Shown: piece by piece, positions 1 through 5,855 of the stretch
How the letters are laid out: each line of letters starts with the position of its first letter
Position numbering within the stretch: the first letter of the stretch is position 1
Assembly: GCA_012513545.1 (NCBI GenBank)
Contig: JAAZCB010001335.1
Coordinates: 1 to 5,855, forward strand
Direction: 5' to 3'
Origin: Clostridiaceae bacterium
Lineage (GTDB): Bacteria; Bacillota_A; Clostridia; Acetivibrionales; Acetivibrionaceae
Length of the DNA stretch: 5,855 bases
Made by a program: the position numbers and the translations under genes
The notes under the pieces: model-generated
Database searches by the model: none
What the model saw: the letters and a program-made list of their open reading frames with translations, nothing else
Told to the model about the DNA's origin: nothing

Positions 1-243
1 AAGAAACGCAGCAGTCAGCCGACCAGGATAAATGCAGACTCTAAAACCATCAAAACTATAAGTGCAGCACCTCCTGCAAAAAAGGCTGGATCAATTCCCT
101 CATCCGCCAGGAATGTGCCTCACACTACTAAGGTGACTAATATGGAGCATGCCAAACAAAATACTCAAATAACAAATAATCAAGATTCTACGACAGGGAA
201 ATCCTTATTTTGGCGTATTGTCAAACGTATTTTGGGCAAGTAA
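1..243 (+). CDS. C-terminal end of an unidentified protein (5' end outside window)
   Basis: Frame 1 is open from the first base to a TAA at 241-243, giving 80 residues with no start of its own, so this is taken as the tail of a gene that begins to the left. I do not recognise the protein. The visible part is low-complexity, rich in Ser, Thr, Asn, Ala and Lys, and strongly basic: 11 Lys and 5 Arg against 3 acidic residues. This looks like a disordered linker or tail. It ends in a short hydrophobic/basic stretch, FWRIVKRILGK (residues 70-80), which could form an amphipathic helix that binds a membrane, nucleic acid or a partner. The gene converges on the minus-strand operon, with 52 nt between the two stop codons. 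An 80-codon open frame in A+T-rich DNA supports real coding, but no conserved domain is visible, so both function and reality are only moderately certain. Confidence 0.55.
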   Translation, partial: KKRSSQPTRINADSKTIKTISAAPPAKKAGSIPSSARNVPHTTKVTNMEHAKQNTQITNNQDSTTGKSLFWRIVKRILGK

Positions 244-295
244 GGTCTGCAGCCCCTGTATATTATAAGGTGGACTTAATAAGTGATTTTGATAT

Positions 296-994
296 TCAGT
301 ATTTTACTCCATGCAGTACATGCTTTTTCCCACCACACCCCGGGTATTTTTCAAGCATAAACCCGGCTTCTATAAGCGCACTTTTCACAGCGCCGGCTAC
401 TGTAAAAGTAGCACAGGTACCTCCGGGCTTTGTCTTTTTTCCGATTTCCTTAAGTAACTCAGGCCGCCATATTGAGGGGTTCTTTCGAGGACTGTGACCA
501 TCAAGAAACCAGACATCACAGAGTTTATCCAAAGCTCCAGCCATTTCAAGGGCTTCTCCTATCCAAAGATTCAGTACAATCGTTCCATAGGATTGCTGCA
601 TTTTAACCGAATGCCAACCTGCCACTGTAATATCAACACTTCTGTAGGCTTCCACAAGTATATCAATTTCCTCCTTGACCCGATCACTAAATCCGCTCAA
701 GATATCAAGCATTCTCTCTGGACTCAAAGGATACAATTCTACTGAGTTATACTCTATTGAAATATCTTTCAGGCCTGATTTTCCAATTAATTCCATAAGC
801 GCAATTAACACCCGACCAGCCCCAAAACCTGTTTCACCAATTATAAAGGGGATTTTCGAATCTATCCCCATAGTAATCCGCTCAATCAGATTATTATTCC
901 TGAAATAAATCTGTTGCGCCTCATCCAACGCATTAACCACATCAAAATAGCGATCATCAAATTTTTCATTAACAAGATATGATGGTATTAACAT
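296..994 (-). CDS. mnmD: MnmD/MnmC1-like (DUF752) SAM-dependent methyltransferase, probable tRNA wobble-uridine modification enzyme
   Basis: This 232-residue protein matches the methyltransferase half of MnmC (DUF752 family; stand-alone forms are called MnmD). That family uses S-adenosylmethionine to methylate 5-aminomethyl-(2-thio)uridine at tRNA position 34, giving mnm5(s2)U. The visible motifs are an N-terminal FDDRYFDVVNALDEAQQIYF block (12-31), the SAM-binding ETGFGAG loop (54-60), WFLDGHSPRKNPSIW (162-176) with the likely catalytic Asp165, GGTCATFTVAGAVKSAL (191-207), and a C-terminal GCGGKKHVLHG (219-229). The family consensus around the active site is close to WFLDGFAPAKNPxMW, so His166 and Arg170 are departures. 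There is no FAD-dependent oxidase domain, unlike bifunctional E. coli MnmC. The ATG at 992-994 has AAAAGGAAAG upstream (1003-1012). The gene lies 53 nt after cbiX with no visible promoter between, so it is probably the last gene of the operon. Family assignment is firm; substrate is inferred. Confidence 0.8.
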   Translation of the reverse strand: MLIPSYLVNEKFDDRYFDVVNALDEAQQIYFRNNNLIERITMGIDSKIPFIIGETGFGAGRVLIALMELIGKSGLKDISIEYNSVELYPLSPERMLDILSGFSDRVKEEIDILVEAYRSVDITVAGWHSVKMQQSYGTIVLNLWIGEALEMAGALDKLCDVWFLDGHSPRKNPSIWRPELLKEIGKKTKPGGTCATFTVAGAVKSALIEAGFMLEKYPGCGGKKHVLHGVKY

Positions 995-1048
995 ATATCA
1001 CACTTTCCTTTTCAGAATATAGTTCATACAATTTTTCCACGCTTTTCT

Positions 1049-1426
1049 TTAACGGACATGTCCGCTCACTGCAGCCCTTATCCTGTCGGCCAATATTTCC
1101 GCCAATCTTTTATCTGCTCCTAGTGTCTTACCAATTGTGATTTTCATATCCTTATTTTCTTTAAGGTAATTGTCAATTTCCTTTGGAATATTCTTCTTTA
1201 TGTGTACACCTTCAAAAAGGAAATAAGGTATGACAACAATGTTATCAACACCCTTCGCCTTCAAGCTTTCAAGGCCAGTATGAAGATCTTTGCTGGAAAA
1301 CTGCAGGTATGCCGTTTCAATTACTTCCTCGCAAAATATATCTCCAAGATATTTTACAACCTGCTGCAAGGTTTCCTCTGTTGTCTTTTCCCCACTGCCA
1401 TGGGCCAGTATAAGTATTCCTCTCAT
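1049..1426 (-). CDS. cbiX: Short-form sirohydrochlorin chelatase (CbiX-S/SirB type), Co or Fe insertion
   Basis: This 125-residue cytosolic protein is a single-domain class II chelatase that inserts Co2+ (cobalamin route) or Fe2+ (siroheme route) into sirohydrochlorin. The N-terminal ILILAHGSGE (4-13) carries the metal-binding His9. The IPYFLFEGVHIKKNIP segment (66-81) carries the second conserved His75. The size matches the ancestral short CbiX, which acts as a homodimer; the usual two-domain SirB/CbiX enzymes are about twice as long. Its ATG (1424-1426) overlaps the hemL stop as ATGA, and GGAG at 1437-1440 lies 10 nt upstream, so translation is probably coupled to hemL. Its place in the operon directly supports sirohydrochlorin as substrate. 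The sequence does not settle cobalt against iron. There is no His-rich metal-loading region, and the protein ends shortly after a GHVR tail. Confidence 0.88.
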   Translation of the reverse strand: MRGILILAHGSGEKTTEETLQQVVKYLGDIFCEEVIETAYLQFSSKDLHTGLESLKAKGVDNIVVIPYFLFEGVHIKKNIPKEIDNYLKENKDMKITIGKTLGADKRLAEILADRIRAAVSGHVR

Positions 1427-2718
1427 TTAAAATATTCTCCGTTTTTCATTTCTCTAAAGTGTTTTTCTGCTTTTTCCAGTGTCTTTTCTATGTCGTCAGC
1501 TGTATGTGCATCACTGACAAACATAGCTTCAAATTGCGCAGGTGCCAGATGAATCCCACTGTCCAGCATATTCTTGAAAAATTTTGCATAAAGCTTTGTA
1601 TTGCTGCTTTTTGCGGTTTTAAAATCAGTTACAGCTTCCTTTGTAAAAAATACACATAGCAGTGACCCAACTCTGTTCACAGTGATTGGCAGTTCCATTT
1701 TTTTTGCCATATCCATAAATCCCTTTTCAAGCAACTCTGCCACCCTGCCTATCCTCAAATATATATCCTTGTTTCCCTTTAGTTCCGTCAACTGTGCTAT
1801 TCCTGCCGCCATTGCTATGGGATTTCCAGAAAGGGTACCCGCCTGATAAACTCCTCCAAGGGGTGACACCAATTCCATAATCTCTTTTCTACCACCATAT
1901 GCCCCTACAGGCATGCCTCCTCCGATAATTTTGCCCAAGGTGACAATATCCGCTCTAACGCTGAAATACTCCTGTGCCCCTCCCAAACAAAGTCTGAATC
2001 CGGTAATGACCTCGTCAAAAATCAGTAGAGCTCCATTCTCATCACAAATGCTCCTTAGTCCGGCAAGAAAATCATCTTGAGGAGGAACTACCCCCATATT
2101 GGCAGCAACAGGTTCAATTATTACAGCAGCAATTTCCTCCCTGTTTTCTGCAAAGAGTCGTTTTACACTCTCCATATCATTATAATTTGCAACAAGAGTG
2201 CTTTTTGCAAATTCACCAGTTACACCAAGACTGTCGGGATGGGATAGAGTCAAAGCCCCTGAGCCTGCCTTAACCAGCATACTGTCACTGTGCCCGTGGT
2301 AGCAGCCATCGAATTTTATTACTTTACTTCTCCCGGTAAAGGCGCGGGCAAGCCGCAAGGCACTCATAACAGCTTCTGTTCCGCTATTAACCATCCTGAC
2401 CATATCAATTCCCGGAACCATGGAAGTAATAAGCTCCGCCATTATTACTTCATTCTCTGTCGGCGCGCCAAAGCTTAGCCCTGAATCAACTGCCCTTTTG
2501 ACACTGTCTGCTATCTTTTTATGGTTATGTCCCAGGATCATCGGGCCCCACGAACAAACATAATCAATATATTCTTTGCCCTCTGTATCATATATTTTAG
2601 AGCCCTCTGCTCTTTTTACAAAAACAGGTTCTCCTCCGACTGCCATGAAGGATCTCACAGGACTGTTCACTCCACCGGGCATTACACTCCTTGCCCTGTC
2701 AAACAAACTTCTGCTCAT
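1423..2718 (-). CDS. hemL: Glutamate-1-semialdehyde 2,1-aminomutase
   Basis: This PLP enzyme converts glutamate-1-semialdehyde to 5-aminolevulinate, the last step of the C5 pathway from glutamyl-tRNA. The 431 residues match the family's usual length of about 430, and both ends look intact. Diagnostic stretches in order are the N-terminal MPGGVNSPVRSF (13-24), NSGTEAVMSALRLARAFTG (111-129) and YHGHSD (140-145). These are followed by the mobile gating loop around AGSGALTLSHPDSLGV (151-166), IFDEVITGFR (233-242) with Asp235 for the pyridine nitrogen, and LGKIIGGGMPVGAYGG (261-276) with Lys263 as the PLP Schiff-base lysine. GTLSGNP (294-300) completes the cofactor site. Its ATG overlaps the hemB stop by one base (TAATG), with AAGGAGA at 2728-2734 ten bases upstream. 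Its presence implies that the organism makes tetrapyrroles from glutamyl-tRNA rather than by ALA synthase. Confidence 0.97.
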   Translation of the reverse strand: MSRSLFDRARSVMPGGVNSPVRSFMAVGGEPVFVKRAEGSKIYDTEGKEYIDYVCSWGPMILGHNHKKIADSVKRAVDSGLSFGAPTENEVIMAELITSMVPGIDMVRMVNSGTEAVMSALRLARAFTGRSKVIKFDGCYHGHSDSMLVKAGSGALTLSHPDSLGVTGEFAKSTLVANYNDMESVKRLFAENREEIAAVIIEPVAANMGVVPPQDDFLAGLRSICDENGALLIFDEVITGFRLCLGGAQEYFSVRADIVTLGKIIGGGMPVGAYGGRKEIMELVSPLGGVYQAGTLSGNPIAMAAGIAQLTELKGNKDIYLRIGRVAELLEKGFMDMAKKMELPITVNRVGSLLCVFFTKEAVTDFKTAKSSNTKLYAKFFKNMLDSGIHLAPAQFEAMFVSDAHTADDIEKTLEKAEKHFREMKNGEYFK

Positions 2719-3698
2719 TATCCGATATCTCCTTTTTCAATTGCCTTTGACAATTCCTTTGCATAATATGTTATAAGCATGTCCGCACCCGCTCTGAAAA
2801 TACTCACAGCACTTTCACACATAACGGCATATTCATTAATCAGCCCTGATTTGGCAGCACTTTTCATCATAACATATTCACCGCTCACACTGTATGCGCA
2901 AATGGGGTTTTGTGTTTTTTCCTTAAGCTCTCTTATAACGTCAAGATAGACCATAGCAGGCTTTACCATCAAAATATCGGCGCCCTCCTGAATATCCAGC
3001 ATGGCTTCTTTCAAGGCTTCACGCCTGTTGTGATAATCCATCTGGTATGTTTTTCTGTCGCCAAAGGCCGGAGCAGATTTAGCCACATCCCTGAACGGGC
3101 CGTAAAACGCCGATGCATATTTTGCAGAATACGACATAATCGGCATATCATAAAAGCCTTTACTTTCAAGTACCTTCCTTATCTCTGCAACCCTGTTGTC
3201 CATCATGTCTGAAGGTGCGACCATATCCGTACCGGCTTCTGCATGGGAAAGGGCAATTTTCGCAAGGTATGGCAGCGTCAGGTCATTCATTACTTTACCG
3301 TCCTTAACCATGCCACAGTGCCCGTTTTCAGTGTATTCACACATACATACGTCTGTAATCACCATTACCTCAGGATAGCATTCCTTTATTTGTCTTACTG
3401 TTCTTTGAACCACTCCATCATTGCTATATGCTCCACTACCCACAGCATCCTTTTTTTCAGGGATGCCAAAAAGCAAAACGGAATTGATATTGCTGCCCAG
3501 AGCCTCTTCTATTCCTTTTATTACTGTATCAGGACTATAGTAGCTGTGTCCTTCGAGAGATTCTATGGGCTCGATAATTCCGTTACCTTCCTTTATGAAC
3601 AATGGAAGTATCAATGCTTTGGATGAAATTCTTGTTTCCCTAGCCAAATTCCTCATGTTTTTATCAATTCTAAGCCTGCGTGGTCGTATTAAGCTCAT
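2718..3698 (-). CDS. hemB: Delta-aminolevulinic acid dehydratase (porphobilinogen synthase)
   Basis: HemB condenses two 5-aminolevulinate molecules into porphobilinogen and usually works as a cytosolic homo-octamer. The 326 residues are full length. The start RPRRLRIDKNMRNLARET (5-22) matches the family N-terminus, so the ATG at 3696-3698 is preferred over the internal Met15. The two active-site lysines are Lys193 in YSAKYASAFYGPFR and Lys246 in LMVKPAMVY. Cys118, Cys120 and Cys128 in DVCMCEYTENGHC form the catalytic zinc site, marking this as the Zn-dependent type rather than the Asp-rich Mg-only type. An EAMLD (231-235) matches the ExxxD element linked to the allosteric Mg site. The start lies inside the end of cobA-hemD with a 29-nt overlap. 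The gene ends in TAATG shared with hemL. Confidence 0.97.
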   Translation of the reverse strand: MSLIRPRRLRIDKNMRNLARETRISSKALILPLFIKEGNGIIEPIESLEGHSYYSPDTVIKGIEEALGSNINSVLLFGIPEKKDAVGSGAYSNDGVVQRTVRQIKECYPEVMVITDVCMCEYTENGHCGMVKDGKVMNDLTLPYLAKIALSHAEAGTDMVAPSDMMDNRVAEIRKVLESKGFYDMPIMSYSAKYASAFYGPFRDVAKSAPAFGDRKTYQMDYHNRREALKEAMLDIQEGADILMVKPAMVYLDVIRELKEKTQNPICAYSVSGEYVMMKSAAKSGLINEYAVMCESAVSIFRAGADMLITYYAKELSKAIEKGDIG

Positions 3699-5196
3699 TT
3701 TGCACCTCTGTTATTTTTTTTATCATAGAGTCAATGTTCGCCTCATCCGATATAAAGTGTTTGATTCCGTATTTTTCAGCTGCTTTTGAAGTCTGTCTTC
3801 CGATACATATGCCCGTTATCCGGCTATAATAAATTTCATTTATTGATCTGGCAAAGCCTTCTACTGTCGAAGCGCTGGTAAACGTGACACAAATGAACGG
3901 ATTATCATTTATCAAAGTTTCTATATGCTGGCTTCCCATATTGATATATAAGGTATCATATATCGGTACATCTTCAAATACCCTTTTATTTCTTTTTAAA
4001 ACATCTGTTATTTCATCACTGCCCTTTAACGCTCTAAAAAGAAGTATTTTCTCATCCTCGCCGGTTAATTCACAAAGTCCCTGTGCCAGATGCTTTCCGT
4101 CAAAGGTTTCCGGAACATAGTCTGCAATAATTCCATAGCCGGCAAGTGTTTCAGCCGTCTGACTCCCGACAGCAGCAAAGCTTTGACCTGCAAACACTCT
4201 TAAATCCTTTTTTCGTCTCTTTAAATACTCAAACAGAATTCCGACTCCATTTTTGCTGGTAAAAACTATCCATGAGTACTCTTTTATTTTATTTAACACA
4301 GCTTCCATCCGGCTGTTTTTTTCAATTTCTCTTATCTCGATGCAGGGATAATCCATAACCTCCGCACCCATTTCCTTAAGCCTTGCAGACAATTTACCAC
4401 CAGAACTTTTAGGCCTTGTTACAATAACTTTCACACCTGAAAGCTCCCTTTTTGAGAACCAGTCAAATTTGTCACTCAGTCCACAAACCTCTCCTACTAC
4501 TATAACAGCCGGAGATTTGACTTTTTCCTCCATAGCCTTGTCAAAAAGGGTTTCAATAGTTCCTACCACTTTTCTCTGATCGGGTCTTGTTCCATTTTCA
4601 ATGACTGCTGCCGGCATATTTCTGTCCATACCTTCTGCCAAAAGGCCTTCAAGGATTTGTCCAAGGGAAGAAATCCCCATCAAAAAGACCAGTGTGCCTC
4701 CCGCCTGTACTAGAGCCTTAAAGTTAACCGACAGCTCTTTGCCCTTTTTCTGATGACCCGTTATAATGTGAAAGCTGCTGCAAAAATCCCTGTGAGTTAA
4801 GGGAATACCTGCAAAAGCTGGCGCAGATATTGCTGAGGTAATACCCGGAACTACTTCGAAGGGAATCCCGTTTTGCTCCAAAAGCTCCAATTCTTCTCCG
4901 CCTCGTCCGAAAACAAATGGATCTCCACCCTTTAGCCTCACTACCAGTTTTCCGTCTGAGGCTTCCTCAAAAAGAATTCTGTTTGTTTCCTCCTGGGGCA
5001 CAGGGTGCTTGCCGCTTTCCTTACCAACATCCAGCTTTTTTGCATTGCTGGGTATCAGCTCAAGAATATCCTTTGAAACAAGCCTGTCATAAAGAACCAC
5101 ATCAGCCTTTTTTATATACTCTGCTCCCTTAATGGTTAAAAGCCCCATATCACCCGGACCCGCTCCTACCAAAACTACCCTTCCCTTTTTCAGCAA
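3670..5196 (-). CDS. cobA-hemD: Fused uroporphyrinogen-III C-methyltransferase / uroporphyrinogen-III synthase (CobA-HemD)
   Basis: The 508-residue protein joins two consecutive enzymes. Residues about 5-245 are SUMT (CobA), which uses two SAM to turn uroporphyrinogen III into precorrin-2. Its marks are GAGPGD (11-16), VRLKGGDPFVFGRGGEE (86-102), VVPGITSAISAPAFAGIPL (115-133), LMGISSL (172-178) and RPDQRKVVGTI (204-214). Residues about 254-500 are uroporphyrinogen-III synthase (HemD), which closes and inverts ring D of hydroxymethylbilane. Its marks are VKVIVTRP (255-262), IVFTSKNGV (310-318), AAVGSQTA (341-348) and VTFTSASTV (437-445). HemD domains are poorly conserved, so the second half rests partly on the fusion context, which is common in Clostridia. 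The start is TTG (5194-5196), because the next Met (residue 17) lies after the SAM-binding GAGPGD loop and a strong ribosome binding site precedes the TTG. One base separates it from the hemC stop. The fusion commits uroporphyrinogen III to the precorrin-2 branch. Confidence 0.95.
   Translation of the reverse strand: MLKKGRVVLVGAGPGDMGLLTIKGAEYIKKADVVLYDRLVSKDILELIPSNAKKLDVGKESGKHPVPQEETNRILFEEASDGKLVVRLKGGDPFVFGRGGEELELLEQNGIPFEVVPGITSAISAPAFAGIPLTHRDFCSSFHIITGHQKKGKELSVNFKALVQAGGTLVFLMGISSLGQILEGLLAEGMDRNMPAAVIENGTRPDQRKVVGTIETLFDKAMEEKVKSPAVIVVGEVCGLSDKFDWFSKRELSGVKVIVTRPKSSGGKLSARLKEMGAEVMDYPCIEIREIEKNSRMEAVLNKIKEYSWIVFTSKNGVGILFEYLKRRKKDLRVFAGQSFAAVGSQTAETLAGYGIIADYVPETFDGKHLAQGLCELTGEDEKILLFRALKGSDEITDVLKRNKRVFEDVPIYDTLYINMGSQHIETLINDNPFICVTFTSASTVEGFARSINEIYYSRITGICIGRQTSKAAEKYGIKHFISDEANIDSMIKKITEVQNELNTTTQA
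3703..3709 (-). promoter_or_regulatory. Ribosome binding site for hemB inside the cobA-hemD coding region
   Basis: Read on the minus strand, AGAGGTG lies 4 nt before the hemB ATG, which itself lies 29 nt inside the end of cobA-hemD. The site is therefore translated as part of the HemD C-terminus. Ribosomes finishing cobA-hemD would clear this region and could reinitiate at hemB, suggesting coupled translation. Confidence 0.65.
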
Positions 5197-5197
5197 G

Positions 5198-5855
5198 TCA
5201 GCACACCTCTCCCTTAAGCCTCTTTGCGAGCAGAATTCCCATCTTTACTGCATCTTCAGCTCTTCCAGACTCTGTACCTTTAATTGATATATTCTTTTCT
5301 TCGTTTACATAGAGACCCTTTAACACCAGTTTTTCACCTTCAAAGTATGCATAAGCTGCAACCGGCGAAGAGCACCCTCCATCCAATGCAGCAACAAAAG
5401 CTCGTTCCGCATCTGAAATAAACTTAGACCTTATGCTGTGGAAATTTGCGAGATAATTGGTCTGTTCACCTTTTCTTGCCTGAACTGCAATAATTCCCTG
5501 ACAGGCCGCAGGCATTATCTCTTCTACAGTAAAATACCTGCTGATCCTGTTTTCCAGTCCAAGCCTTTTTATCCCTGCTGCAGCCAGGGTAATGCCACGG
5601 TACTCTCCGTTATCCAGCTTTTCAAGTCTGGTGATAACATTTCCTCTGAGGGGCTCAATATTGTCAAAACCAAGTTCCTTCAGCTGCAGTGTCCTTCTCT
5701 TGCTAGAACACCCAAGCGGCTTGCTTTTATCGCCCTCAGTCACCGGAAGAATGAGAACATCCCTTCCGTCTTCCCTCTCAGATATAGCCACTACAGGTAA
5801 TTCGGCATTTATCTCCATAGGCATATCCTTATAGCTGTGTACAGTTATATCCACA
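5198..5855 (-). CDS. hemC: Hydroxymethylbilane synthase (porphobilinogen deaminase), 5' end outside window
   Basis: HemC polymerises four porphobilinogens into the linear tetrapyrrole hydroxymethylbilane on a covalent dipyrromethane cofactor. The 218 residues seen are the C-terminal part of a protein normally about 300-310 long, so roughly 80-90 residues are missing at the window edge. The GTG at 5852-5854 is an internal Val codon in the conserved VDITVHSYKDMP block, not a start. Its Asp (tenth visible residue) corresponds to the catalytic Asp of the VHSxKDxP motif. Later marks are EREDGRDVLI (26-35), SSKRRTLQL (50-58), PLRGNVITRLEKLDNGEYRG (68-87) and MPAACQG (114-120). ALDGGCSSPVAAY (156-168) contains the cofactor-carrying Cys161 (window numbering). 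The stop TGA (5198-5200) is followed after one base by the TTG of cobA-hemD. The gene's promoter must lie beyond the window. Confidence 0.95.
   Translation of the reverse strand, partial: VDITVHSYKDMPMEINAELPVVAISEREDGRDVLILPVTEGDKSKPLGCSSKRRTLQLKELGFDNIEPLRGNVITRLEKLDNGEYRGITLAAAGIKRLGLENRISRYFTVEEIMPAACQGIIAVQARKGEQTNYLANFHSIRSKFISDAERAFVAALDGGCSSPVAAYAYFEGEKLVLKGLYVNEEKNISIKGTESGRAEDAVKMGILLAKRLKGEVC
5204..5215 (-). promoter_or_regulatory. Ribosome binding site for cobA-hemD, deciding a TTG start
   Basis: Read on the minus strand, AAGGGAGAGGTG ends 7 nt before the TTG at 5194-5196 and lies within the last codons of hemC. It contains two overlapping anti-16S cores (AGGGAG and GAGGTG). There is no ATG or GTG in frame near it, and the next in-frame Met would remove the GAGPGD SAM-binding loop, so the site supports TTG as the true start. 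Confidence 0.8.

Noticed and set aside
210..497. Plus-strand open frame of 95 codons spanning the left-edge gene end and the mnmD-like gene
   Set aside because: It is antisense to the mnmD-like gene, which has clear family motifs, and it starts inside the other plus-strand coding region. Its Cys/Pro/Phe-rich product looks like a reverse-frame shadow.
995..1048. Possible promoter for the mnmD-like gene in the cbiX-mnmD gap
   Set aside because: TTGTAT and TATATT occur on the minus strand but only 4 nt apart, far from the about 17-nt spacing of a sigma-A promoter. No better pair was seen.
3243..3626. Plus-strand open frame of 127 codons opposite hemB
   Set aside because: HemB on the minus strand is full length with all catalytic residues. 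The plus-strand product has no recognisable motif and I found no reason to favour it as coding.
3943..3964. Inverted repeat GATATAT / ATATATC with an 8-nt spacer
   Set aside because: It lies inside the HemD coding region, is made only of A+T-rich steps and encodes ordinary protein sequence. It is probably chance.
5852..5854. GTG as a possible start codon of hemC
   Set aside because: The codon falls in the conserved VDITVHSxKD block near residue 80 of the family. The protein continues beyond the window, so this is an internal valine.

Overview
The window is the downstream part of a tetrapyrrole (siroheme/cobalamin) biosynthesis operon from a low-G+C Firmicute. It is most likely a member of the class Clostridia, and possibly of the Ruminiclostridium/Clostridium type. 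That placement is an inference from A+T-rich coding sequence, strong AGGAGG-like ribosome binding sites, the C5-pathway gene hemL, a fused cobA-hemD gene and a short CbiX chelatase. It was not tested by any search.

Six genes lie head to tail on the minus strand, so the operon reads from the right edge to the left. They are hemC (5' end cut off by the window edge), a cobA-hemD fusion, hemB, hemL, a short cbiX, and a DUF752/MnmC1-type methyltransferase (mnmD-like). The first five are packed with a 1-nt gap, a 29-nt overlap, a 1-nt overlap (TAATG) and a 4-nt overlap (ATGA), which implies one transcript with translational coupling. The sixth follows after 53 nt with its own ribosome binding site and no visible promoter or terminator. 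On the plus strand, the first 243 bases are the end of another gene, which converges on the operon.

Together the genes cover most of the route from glutamate-1-semialdehyde to metallated sirohydrochlorin. HemL makes 5-aminolevulinate, HemB makes porphobilinogen, HemC makes hydroxymethylbilane and the HemD domain makes uroporphyrinogen III. The CobA domain methylates that to precorrin-2, and CbiX inserts Co or Fe into sirohydrochlorin. Two steps are absent from the window and may lie upstream of hemC: glutamyl-tRNA reductase (hemA) and the precorrin-2 dehydrogenase. No gene for protoheme synthesis beyond uroporphyrinogen III is present.

The tetrapyrrole genes look intact and ordinary. The points worth a second look are the tRNA-modification-type methyltransferase at the end of the operon, the TTG start of cobA-hemD, the long cobA-hemD/hemB overlap, and the unidentified basic tail at the left edge. 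I found no mobile element, CRISPR array, RNA gene or clearly new system.
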